64,000 bases of DNA from Phenylobacterium sp. (GTDB lineage: Bacteria; Pseudomonadota; Alphaproteobacteria; Caulobacterales; Caulobacteraceae). Under the pieces are notes generated by a model. It worked only from the letters and a program-made list of their open reading frames with translations. It did no database searches and was not told where the DNA came from. The stretch lies in NCBI RefSeq assembly GCF_004297125.1, contig NZ_SCVD01000033.1:62001-126000 (forward strand). The letters run 5' to 3'. A program made the position numbers and the translations under genes. Shown here one piece after another: positions 31,986 to 39,012 of the stretch (positions are counted from its first letter, which is position 1; every line of letters begins with the position of its first letter).

Positions 31986-32363
31986 CTAGTGCATCGTGCC
32001 GGCGACGATCTCCAGCTTGTTGCCGTCCGGATCCAGGATCACGCAGCCGTAGTAGCCGGGTGCGATATCGGGGTGCGGGCCGGCCGCGCGGATCGTCGTC
32101 GCGCCACGCTCCATCGCCGATTCATAGGCCGCATCCACCGCCCCGTGGCTGTCGGCCGTGAAGGCCAGGTGGGCGCCCAGGCCCGCCACCTGCTCGCCGT
32201 CCACGGGATAGAGATAGAGCAGGCCCGCCTGCCCGCCCGGCCCGTACGCCAGCTCCTTGGCCGTCGCCGAACTCACCGCCGCGCCCAGGGGCGCGAAGAA
32301 GGCGTCGTAGAACTCGCGCGCGGCGTCGAGGTCGCGGACGCCGAGGGACAGGTGGTCGAACAT
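31986..32363 (-). CDS. VOC family (glyoxalase-like) protein
   Basis: A 125-residue VOC-fold protein. MFDHLSLGVRDLDAAREFYDAFFAPLGA opens it. The possible metal ligands are His4, the His in GAHLAFTAD and Glu in NKLEIVA, three of the usual four. The body pattern APGYYGCVILDPDGNKLE is frequent in uncharacterised VOC proteins. No substrate can be named. Its stop is 4 bases from the globin stop, and it is divergent from the riboswitch-ribH region. Confidence 0.87.
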   Translation of the reverse strand: MFDHLSLGVRDLDAAREFYDAFFAPLGAAVSSATAKELAYGPGGQAGLLYLYPVDGEQVAGLGAHLAFTADSHGAVDAAYESAMERGATTIRAAGPHPDIAPGYYGCVILDPDGNKLEIVAGTMH

Positions 32364-32499
32364 GTGAAGCCTCCTCCAAACTCCACCTTAGCTGTGCATG
32401 GCGCTGGCGCCGGACAAGGTCGCCCGCCATTTCAAACGCTTGTTTGACGCTAGGGAACGTGCCTATCTTGGGAACGCCGTCGGATGTTCCGGCGGCCTA

Positions 32500-32648
32500 C
32501 GTTCTCAGGGCGGGGTGAAACTCCCCACCGGCGGTAATGCCCTTTTCGGAGGGACGAGCCCGCGGGCGCTTTCCGGCTTCGGCTGGAAAGGACGAGCAGA
32601 TTCCGGTGCGATCCCGGGGCCGACGGTCATAGTCCGGTTATGAGAACG
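32500..32648 (+). ncRNA. FMN riboswitch (RFN element)
   Basis: The RFN element is recognisable by the closing helix CGTTCTCA/TGAGAACG and the conserved core GGGCGGGGTGAAACTCCCCACCGGCGGTAATG. This is followed by GAGCCCGCGGGCGC, then the core GCAGATTCCGGTGCGATCCCGGGGCCGACGGTCATAGTCCGG. Binding of FMN changes the leader fold. It precedes ribH by 89 bases. A stem-loop at 32664-32696 between them is the likely expression platform. FMN then represses this riboflavin gene. Confidence 0.95.
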
Positions 32649-32663
32649 GTCGAACGCGTCGCC

Positions 32664-32696
32664 GGCGGGATACCGTCTGCGCGCGGACGGCCCGCC
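32664..32696 (+). promoter_or_regulatory. Candidate expression platform hairpin of the FMN riboswitch
   Basis: GGCGGG with CCCGCC at the base and CCGTC/GACGG inside: an extended stem (32664-32696) between the riboswitch and ribH. It lacks a T run after it, so it is not a normal intrinsic terminator. Blocking translation or a Rho-dependent mechanism is more likely than classic attenuation. Confidence 0.45.
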
Positions 32697-32736
32697 CCTG
32701 AGTCGTGGTCCTTTGAACCCGGTCAGGGAGAAGACC

Positions 32737-33243
32737 ATGACCCAATCTGCCTCCAAGCCTACGCTGGAGTTCCCCACCGCCAACGGCGCCTTCCGCGCCG
32801 GCCGCATCGCCTTCGTCCACGCGCTCTGGCACGCCGACATCGTCCGCGAGTCGTATGCCGGCTTCATGGACGAGATGGCCAAGCTGGGCTTTCCGCCCGA
32901 AACCGTCGAACGCTTCGAAACTCCCGGCGCGTTCGAGATCCCGCTGCACGCCCAGACCCTAGCCCGCACCGGCCGCTACGCCGCCATCGTCGGCGCGGCC
33001 TTCGTGGTCGATGGCGGCATCTACCGCCACGAGTTCGTCGCCCAGACGGTGGTCCAGGGCTTGATGCAGGTGCAGCTCGCCACCGAGACGCCGGTGTTCT
33101 CGGTGGTGCTGACGCCGCACAATTACCAGGAGACCGAGGCCCACAACGCCTTCTTCCACGCCCACTTCCGGGTGAAGGGCGCCGAGGCCGCGCGGGCGTG
33201 CCACGGCACGCTGGAGAGCCTCGCACGGCTGGCGGCGGCGTGA
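32737..33243 (+). CDS. ribH: 6,7-dimethyl-8-ribityllumazine synthase
   Basis: A 168-residue lumazine synthase that condenses 5-amino-6-ribitylaminouracil with dihydroxybutanone phosphate in riboflavin synthesis. The N-terminal extension is longer than in RibH1, and the sequence (RIAFVHALWHADIVRESYAGFMDEM, FETPGAFEIPLHAQTLARTG, YRHEFVAQTVVQGLMQVQ) matches the type II, decameric RibH2 known from Brucella and Mesorhizobium. The active-site histidine is in YRHEFV. It is preceded by an FMN riboswitch and stands without other rib genes here, so it may be the riboswitch-controlled paralogue. The ribosome site GGGAG is good. A thioesterase-like gene follows in the same direction after 4 bases. Confidence 0.95.
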   Translation: MTQSASKPTLEFPTANGAFRAGRIAFVHALWHADIVRESYAGFMDEMAKLGFPPETVERFETPGAFEIPLHAQTLARTGRYAAIVGAAFVVDGGIYRHEFVAQTVVQGLMQVQLATETPVFSVVLTPHNYQETEAHNAFFHAHFRVKGAEAARACHGTLESLARLAAA

Positions 33244-33247
33244 CGCC

Positions 33248-33673
33248 ATGGAAGCGATCCTGGACGTCCCCGAGGGCTTCGAGCGGCACGACCGCAAGAG
33301 CCCCGTCACCGACCCGTGGGAGCCGCTGTACCGTCGGCTCTCCGGCGACACCGTCGTCCTGGGCCTGCGCTCCGGGACGGCCCACACCAATAGCCGCGGC
33401 TTCGTCCACGGCGGACTGATCTCGGCCCTGGCGGACAACGCCATGGGCCTGTCCTGCGCGCGCAGGCTGGGCGACCTGGCCAGCCTGGTGACGGTGAACC
33501 TCACCATCGACTTCCTGGGCTCGGCGCTGACCGGCCAGTGGCTGGAGTTCGACACGGTGTTCGTAAAGCCGGGCGGCACGCTGTGCTTCACCCAGGCCTT
33601 CGTCACCGCCGACGGCCAGCCCTGCGCCCGGGCCAACGCGGTGTTCCGGGTGGTGCGGAAGGCCGCGGCTTAA
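33248..33673 (+). CDS. Hotdog-fold thioesterase (PaaI/DUF4442-like)
   Basis: A 141-residue hotdog protein. The central motif GFVHGGLISALADNAMG, with the HGG and the downstream Asp, corresponds to the PaaI-type active site, and VTVNLTIDFLGSALTGQWLEFDT matches the hotdog beta strands. It should hydrolyse acyl-CoA thioesters. The specific substrate is unknown. The gene starts 4 bases after the ribH stop, so both may be under the riboswitch. A link to flavin synthesis is not known to me, but co-transcription is likely. Confidence 0.86.
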   Translation: MEAILDVPEGFERHDRKSPVTDPWEPLYRRLSGDTVVLGLRSGTAHTNSRGFVHGGLISALADNAMGLSCARRLGDLASLVTVNLTIDFLGSALTGQWLEFDTVFVKPGGTLCFTQAFVTADGQPCARANAVFRVVRKAAA

Positions 33674-35256
33674 GCCAGCGAGATCTCCCGCTCGACCCCG
33701 ATCGCGGCCAGGAAGTCGCGGTCGTGGCTCACCACCAGCAAGGCGCCGTTGTAGCCCGCGAGCGCGGCTTCGACGGCGCCGATGGAGTCCAGGTCAAGGT
33801 GGTTGGTCGGCTCGTCCAGGATCAGGAGCTGGGGAGGCTCGTCGCCCAGCAGCACCGAGGCCAGGGCCGCCCGCAGACGCTCGCCGCCGCTCAGCGCCGC
33901 CACCGGCTTCTCGGCGGCGGTGTTGCGGAACAGGAAGCGGGCCAGGGCGGCGCGGGCGGCGTTCTCGCCGGACGCGGGATTCAGGCGCCGGAAGGCGGCC
34001 ACGAGGGTCGGATCGTCGCCCAGCAGCGCCGTCTGCTGGTCGAGGAAGGCCGCCTTCACCCCGCGCACGACCTTGCCGCTCGTCGGCTCGAGTTCGCCGG
34101 CCGCCAGCCGGATCAGCGTGGTCTTACCCGAGCCGTTCGGGCCTGAGACCGCCACCCGCTCCGGCCCGACGATACGCAGGGTCTGGCCCTGCAAGAGCGG
34201 CCGCCCGCCAGGATAGGCAAAGGCCGCGTCCAGGAAGGCCAGCACCGTCCTGCCCGCGGCCAGTCCGGACGGCGGCAGGTCGAAGGCCAGCCGCCTCACG
34301 CGCTCCAGCCGGGCGTCGGCGGCGGCCAGGGTCTCGGCGGCCTCGGCCCTCAGGCGTTCGGCGACGGCCCGCTCCCGCCCGCCGCTGACCTCGGCGCGCT
34401 CGGCGCGGGCGTCCAGCAGGATCTTCGGGGCGTCGTTCCGGGCCCGCGCCCGCTTGCCGGCTGCATCCTTCCGCGCCTTGCGCTCGGCGACAGCCTGCAC
34501 CTCGCGGGCGACACGGGCAGCCTGCTTCTCCGCATCGGCCAGGTCCCGCGCGGCGGCGGCCTCGGCTTCGGCCTTGCGCTCGGCATAGAGGTCGTAGCCG
34601 CCGCCGAACACCTGGGCGCCGAGGCCCGAGAGCTCGACGATCCGGTCGACCTGCCGCAGCAGCGCCCGGTCATGGCTGATCACGATGGCCCCGCCCTTCC
34701 AGTGGCCCAGCGCCTGCGCCACCATCTCGCGGGCGGCGGCGTCCAGGTTGTTGGTGGGTTCGTCCAGGATCACCAGGTCGGGCTCGACGGCGAGCAGGCC
34801 GGCGAGACTGGCCCGGGTCACCTGCCCGCCGCTCAGGCTGGCGGCCGGACGGGCGAGGTCCAGGCCATCCAGGCCGACATCCGCCAGCGCGACGGCCAGC
34901 CGCGCCTCCAGCGTCCAGTCCGCGTCGGCGAAGTCGTCCTCGGACCCCGCGCCCGCCTCGATCCGCGCGAGCCGCGCCAGGGGTTCGGCCACACCCATCA
35001 GGTCCGCCACGCTGGCGCCCCGCGGCGGGACCAGCGCCTGGCGCAGCACGCCCACGCGGCCGCGCACCGTGATCGCTCCGGCCGACGGCTGGAGTTCGCC
35101 CAGGATCAGCCGCGCCAGGGTGGACTTGCCCACGCCGTTGCGGCCTACGAGGCCGGTGCGTTCGGCCCCGAAGGTGAGGGTCAGATTCTCGAAGAGCGAA
35201 CGGCCGTCAGGCGTCGAATAGCTGAGGCTGTCCAGGGTGACGAAGGTCGAAGACAT
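33670..35256 (-). CDS. ABC-F family ATPase (two ATPase domains, no membrane domain)
   Basis: A 528-residue protein with two ABC domains joined by a charged helical linker of about 110 residues (AERKAEAEAAAARDLADAEKQ...). Domain 1 has GRNGVGKST, SLSGGQVTRASLAGL and LVILDEPTNNLD. Domain 2 has GPNGSGKTT, LSGGERLRAAL and LLILDEPTNHLD. ABC-F proteins bind the ribosome and either protect it from antibiotics or solve stalled translation. The long linker is of the EttA/Uup-like type rather than Msr/Vga. An upstream open frame overlaps the start (see 35207-35314). The stop interlocks with the thioesterase gene. Start 35256 or the GTG at 35280 are both possible. Confidence 0.88.
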   Translation of the reverse strand: MSSTFVTLDSLSYSTPDGRSLFENLTLTFGAERTGLVGRNGVGKSTLARLILGELQPSAGAITVRGRVGVLRQALVPPRGASVADLMGVAEPLARLARIEAGAGSEDDFADADWTLEARLAVALADVGLDGLDLARPAASLSGGQVTRASLAGLLAVEPDLVILDEPTNNLDAAAREMVAQALGHWKGGAIVISHDRALLRQVDRIVELSGLGAQVFGGGYDLYAERKAEAEAAAARDLADAEKQAARVAREVQAVAERKARKDAAGKRARARNDAPKILLDARAERAEVSGGRERAVAERLRAEAAETLAAADARLERVRRLAFDLPPSGLAAGRTVLAFLDAAFAYPGGRPLLQGQTLRIVGPERVAVSGPNGSGKTTLIRLAAGELEPTSGKVVRGVKAAFLDQQTALLGDDPTLVAAFRRLNPASGENAARAALARFLFRNTAAEKPVAALSGGERLRAALASVLLGDEPPQLLILDEPTNHLDLDSIGAVEAALAGYNGALLVVSHDRDFLAAIGVEREISLA

Positions 35257-35314
35257 GGCGGATCTCGGCGGCGTGGACACATCGGGTGGTCGGGTTGTCC
35301 AGCGTGAGCCGCAT
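35207..35314 (-). CDS. Possible upstream regulatory reading frame of the ABC-F gene
   Basis: A 35-residue frame (MRLTLDNPTTRCVHAAEIRH...) begins at ATG 35314 behind a strong AAGGAG ribosome site 8 bases upstream. It ends at 35207, inside the ABC-F gene, in a different frame, 50 bases past its start. Resistance-type ABC-F genes are often controlled by short upstream frames that sense stalled ribosomes. The strong ribosome site here belongs to the small frame, and that of the ABC-F gene is weak. Coding and regulatory role are inferred. Confidence 0.4.
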   Translation of the reverse strand: MRLTLDNPTTRCVHAAEIRHVFDLRHPGQPQLFDA

Positions 35315-35478
35315 CGGCCTGCTCCTTCGGCGAAGTCGGCTATCTAGGGGCGGAAGGCGGCCGGCGCAATCCGCGGGCCGGCGCCAGCCGATCGCGGCTT
35401 TCGGCCATGTGTTGGGATCGCCACATTGGCTCCGCACAGCGGCGGTCCGATCTTCCTGGCGAGTACAGGAGACCCCAA

Positions 35479-35946
35479 ATGTCGTTCGTCGTCAGCGCCC
35501 TGCCCGTGGCGCCCTTCCAGCCTCTCTTCACCCTGTCCGACACCGAACTCGCCGGGCGCGGCATCCTCCGCCGCACCGTCGATGGCCCCGGCGCGCCCTG
35601 CCGGGTGACCCTGGCCGACGCCGAACCGGGCGAGAGCGTCCTGCTGCTCAACTACGAGCACCAGCCGGCGGAGACGCCATTCCGCTCGCGCCACGCGATC
35701 TTCGTCCGCGAGAACGCGGCCGACACCTCCTTCGCGCCGGGCGAGCTCCCGCCCGTGTTCCGCGCACGGAAGTTCCTGTCGCTGCGCGCCTTCGACGCGA
35801 GCGGGATGATGATCGACGCCGACCTGGTCCCGACGCCGGAGCTGGAGGCCGCCATCCCGCGGCTGCTGGCGGATCCCCAGGTGGCCTACCTGCACGCCCA
35901 CTATGCGGGCGCCGGCTGCTACGCGGCGCGTATCGAACGGGCCTGA
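35479..35946 (+). CDS. DUF1203 domain protein
   Basis: A 155-residue cytosolic protein that begins MSFVVSALPVAPFQPLFTLSDTEL behind a CAGGAGA ribosome site. The body contains RRTVDGPGAPCRVTLADAEPGE, LLLNYEHQPAETPFRSRHAIFVRE and the closing HAHYAGAGCYAARIERA, which are the pattern of DUF1203. Function is unknown in all members. Residues such as the conserved His of the last segment and the Cys could suggest an enzyme, but this is not shown. It is a single gene, divergent from the ABC-F gene. Confidence 0.85.
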   Translation: MSFVVSALPVAPFQPLFTLSDTELAGRGILRRTVDGPGAPCRVTLADAEPGESVLLLNYEHQPAETPFRSRHAIFVRENAADTSFAPGELPPVFRARKFLSLRAFDASGMMIDADLVPTPELEAAIPRLLADPQVAYLHAHYAGAGCYAARIERA

Positions 35947-35963
35947 CATTCAGGTGATCGTAA

Positions 35964-35982
35964 CAAAGTGAAACCAAAGTGA
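35964..35982. repeat. Direct repeat CAAAGTGA with 11-base period
   Basis: CAAAGTGA at 35964-35971 and again at 35975-35982, about 44 bases before the small exported-protein gene at 36026. Eleven-base direct repeats are the layout of PhoB-like response regulator sites, but the sequence is not the Pho box. Only a possible operator. Confidence 0.25.
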
Positions 35983-36025
35983 TCTGAGAGGGTTCTGCGG
36001 GCGGTCACACGTTGGAGAGCTTGAA

Positions 36026-36361
36026 TTGCACCGCGCGCTGTATCTGCTGATCGCCGCCGCGGCGATCGCGTCGGCCCCGCTTCCCGCCCTCGCTCAGGCT
36101 TGGCCCACCGCCGTCGTGGCCTCCGCCCCGCGGCTCACCACCCCGTCCCGCGTTCCGGCGCTCATCATGCGCCGCGACATGATCGCACCTAGTCCGGTCG
36201 GCGCGCCGTCCACGCAAGCCGAACGCCGGGCGCTGAAGCTCGACGACGGCGACGATGCCGGCGACATCCCCGAGATCGAGGTGCGCGCAAAGGCGGAATG
36301 GAGCGACGACCAGGGCTTGCGGGTGGGTCCCACGCGGGTAGCCTACAAGAGCAGGTTCTGA
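36026..36361 (+). CDS. Small exported hypothetical protein
   Basis: A 111-residue protein probably starting at TTG 36026, with GGAGAG 6 bases upstream. The N-terminus (MHRALYLLIAAAAIASAPLPALAQA) is a clear signal peptide. The mature part of about 85 residues has no cysteine or membrane helix and ends in Lys-Ser-Arg-Phe. It is acidic in the middle (LDDGDDAGDIPEIEV). No family recognised. It is followed after 22 bases by the DUF4893 gene, so the two form a small operon of exported proteins. Confidence 0.7.
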   Translation: MHRALYLLIAAAAIASAPLPALAQAWPTAVVASAPRLTTPSRVPALIMRRDMIAPSPVGAPSTQAERRALKLDDGDDAGDIPEIEVRAKAEWSDDQGLRVGPTRVAYKSRF

Positions 36362-36383
36362 CCGCCTGCGCCGGTCCCGGCAG

Positions 36384-36980
36384 ATGTTCAAAGCGCTTCC
36401 GATCGCCTTCGTCCTGACCGCGATGGCCGCGGCCGCATCGGCCCAGCCCACGACCTGCACGCCCACCCGCGCGGACACCGAGCGCCTGTCGCGCCTGGAA
36501 CAGGCGTGGCGCGACGGGCGCGGCGACGCCATCAAGGGCGGCGCCGCCGAGGCCTTGCGCCGCCTGGGCCCGACCGCCGACCCGCGCATCAGGCTCAACC
36601 GCCCGCAGCCGACGCCCGGGGCCTATCAGTGCCGGACCATCAAGCTGGGCGCCGCGCGCGAAGGCATGCTGCCCTACGTCGCCTACGGCTGGTTCAGGTG
36701 CCGGGTGACGCTGACGCCGGGCGGCGACCTGATCCTGGAGAAGACCAACGGCTCCCAGCGCCCTGTGGGCCTGGTCTGCCCCGACGACCGGTACAAGGCC
36801 CGTTTCGTCGGCGTGCTGGAGCTGGGCGACGAGGCCCGAACGCCCCGGTACGGGTCCGAGCCGGATCGCGACCTGATCGGCGAGGTCCGGCGCATCGGCG
36901 AGAACCGCTGGCGGATCGCGTTCCCCTGGCCGGCGTACGAGTCGAAGCTGGACATCCTGGAGCTGCGCCGCACCCGCTAG
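36384..36980 (+). CDS. DUF4893 domain protein, exported
   Basis: A 198-residue secreted protein with signal peptide MFKALPIAFVLTAMAAAASA. The mature region has four cysteines (CTPT, YQCRTIK, FRCRV, VCPDD) that may form disulfides, the LGPTADPRIRLNRPQP segment, and the strand pattern ending AFPWPAYESKLDILELRR, all like DUF4893 proteins of Caulobacterales. Function unknown. It follows the small exported protein on the same strand and precedes the OPT transporter by 58 bases. Confidence 0.8.
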   Translation: MFKALPIAFVLTAMAAAASAQPTTCTPTRADTERLSRLEQAWRDGRGDAIKGGAAEALRRLGPTADPRIRLNRPQPTPGAYQCRTIKLGAAREGMLPYVAYGWFRCRVTLTPGGDLILEKTNGSQRPVGLVCPDDRYKARFVGVLELGDEARTPRYGSEPDRDLIGEVRRIGENRWRIAFPWPAYESKLDILELRRTR

Positions 36981-37038
36981 CCGCTTGAGCCGGGCCTCGG
37001 CTCGGGCTCTAACTGCGCTGGAGAGTGGGGAAGTTCGC

Positions 37039-39012
37039 ATGACAGTGGCGGCAGGGGCTGAAGCCCGGCGCGTGGAGCTGACGTTCCGGGGGATCCTGCT
37101 GGGGATCCTGATCTGCCTCGTGTTCACCGCGGCCAATGTCTACCTCGGCCTGAAGGTCGGGCTGACGGTCGCCACCTCGATCCCGGCGGCGATCATCTCC
37201 ATGGCGCTGCTGCGCGCGTTCAAGGACGCGACGATCTGGGAGAACAACATCGTCCAGACCGTGGCTTCGGCGGCGGGCGCCATGGCCTCGGTGATATTCG
37301 TGCTACCGGGCCTGGTGATCGTCGGCGCGTGGAGCGGCTTCCCGTTCTGGACCACCTTCGGCCTCTGCGCGATCGGCGGGGTTCTGGGGGTGATGTACAC
37401 CGTGCCGCTGCGCCGGGCGCTGGTGACCAACTCGCCGCTCCCCTACCCCGAGGGCGTCGCCGCCGCCGAGGTGCTGAAGGTCGGCTCGGGCATGCGCGGC
37501 GACAGCGCCGAGGCCGCCGCCGACGGCAAGCGGGGTCTCACCGCGATCCTGCTGGGCAGCGCGGGCTCGGCGCTGTTCGCTCTGGCCGTGGGCACGCGGG
37601 CGCTGGCCGGCGAGGTCGCGGGCTTCTTCCGGGTAGGCGCAGGGGCGACGGGGATCGGGGCCTCCATGTCCCTGGCCCTGTTCGGCGCGGGCCACCTGAT
37701 GGGCGTCGCCGTGGGCATGGCCATGCTCGCCGGGATCGTCATCGCCTGGGGGATCGCCGTCCCCGTCCTCACCGGCCTCTACCCCGACGCCACGGCCTCC
37801 ACCGCCGACGCCGCGCGGGCGATCTGGACGACCAAGGTGCGCTTCATCGGCGCCGGCGCCATCGGCATCTCGGCCATCTGGACCCTGGCCAAGCTGGCCG
37901 CGCCGGTCTGGAAGGGCCTCTCCGGCGCCCTCAGCGCCCAGAGCCTGCGCGCCGCCGGCGCCGGCGTAGACCGTACGGAACAGGACATCCCCATCGGCAT
38001 CGTGGCCGCGGTGTCGGCCCTCTGCCTGATCCCCCTGGGCGTACTGATCTTCAACTTCCTGCGGGCGGGCGAACTCGCGCCCGTGGCCATCCCGCTGACC
38101 GCCGCCTCGCTGGCCTACATCGCCGTGGCCGGGTTCGCCGTGGCCGGGGTCTGCGGCTACATGGCCGGCCTGATCGGCTCGTCGAACAGCCCGGTGTCCG
38201 GCCTGGCCATCCTGGCCGTGCTCGGCGCCTCCCTGATCGTGGCGGCGATCGGCGCGGGCGCGGCCATGGGCGATCCCATGCCTCTGGTGGCCTTCGCGCT
38301 GCTGGTCACCAGCGCCCTGCTGGCCGTGGCGGTGGCGGCCAACGACAACCTGCAGGACCTCAAGACCGGCCAGCTGGTCGACGCCACGCCGTGGCGCCAG
38401 CAGGCGGCCCTGGTGGTGGGTGTGGTCGCCGGCTCGGCCATGATCCCGCCGATCCTGGACCTGCTGAACCGCTCCAACGGCTTCGCTGGCGCGCCCAACA
38501 TCAACGCCATCGCCGACGATCCCCTGCCCGCCCCGCAGGCCACCCTGATCTCAACCATCGCCAAGGGCGTGGTGGGCGGCCAGCTCGATTGGGGCCTGAT
38601 CGGCATAGGCGCCCTGGTGGGCATAGGCTTGATCCTGATCGATGAGGCCCTGCGCCGGACCAAGCGCTACAGCCTGCCGCCGCTGGCCGTGGGCATGGCG
38701 ATCTACCTGCCCGCCACCCTGACCATCCCGGTGGTGCTTGGGGCGGTCAGCGGCTGGCTCTACGACAAGCGGGTCGAGAAGCGCCCCGACGGCGAGGCGG
38801 CGAAGCGGCTGGGCGTTCTCGTCGTCTCGGGCCTGATCGTCGGCGAGAGCCTGTTCAACGTCGCCCTGTCCGGCCTGATCGTCGCCACCAACTCCGGCGC
38901 GCCCCTGGCGATCGTGCCGGAGGACTTCCCACCCGCGCCGATCCTGGCCCTGGTCGCCTATGCGGGGATCATGGCGAGCCTCTACGCCTGGGCGGGCCGC
39001 CGGCGGACCTAG
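37039..39012 (+). CDS. OPT family oligopeptide transporter
   Basis: A 657-residue membrane transporter with about 16 helices. The start at 37039 has a GGGGAAG ribosome site. Family marks are the first membrane segment with NVYLGLKVGLTVATSIPAA, the NNIVQTVASAAG motif and the PYPEGVAAAEVLKVG motif, which define OPT proteins. They import oligopeptides or, in plants and fungi, metal-chelate complexes. It is adjacent, tail to tail, to a TonB-dependent receptor, which could bring peptides or chelates across the outer membrane. This functional pairing is inferred. Confidence 0.93.
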   Translation: MTVAAGAEARRVELTFRGILLGILICLVFTAANVYLGLKVGLTVATSIPAAIISMALLRAFKDATIWENNIVQTVASAAGAMASVIFVLPGLVIVGAWSGFPFWTTFGLCAIGGVLGVMYTVPLRRALVTNSPLPYPEGVAAAEVLKVGSGMRGDSAEAAADGKRGLTAILLGSAGSALFALAVGTRALAGEVAGFFRVGAGATGIGASMSLALFGAGHLMGVAVGMAMLAGIVIAWGIAVPVLTGLYPDATASTADAARAIWTTKVRFIGAGAIGISAIWTLAKLAAPVWKGLSGALSAQSLRAAGAGVDRTEQDIPIGIVAAVSALCLIPLGVLIFNFLRAGELAPVAIPLTAASLAYIAVAGFAVAGVCGYMAGLIGSSNSPVSGLAILAVLGASLIVAAIGAGAAMGDPMPLVAFALLVTSALLAVAVAANDNLQDLKTGQLVDATPWRQQAALVVGVVAGSAMIPPILDLLNRSNGFAGAPNINAIADDPLPAPQATLISTIAKGVVGGQLDWGLIGIGALVGIGLILIDEALRRTKRYSLPPLAVGMAIYLPATLTIPVVLGAVSGWLYDKRVEKRPDGEAAKRLGVLVVSGLIVGESLFNVALSGLIVATNSGAPLAIVPEDFPPAPILALVAYAGIMASLYAWAGRRRT

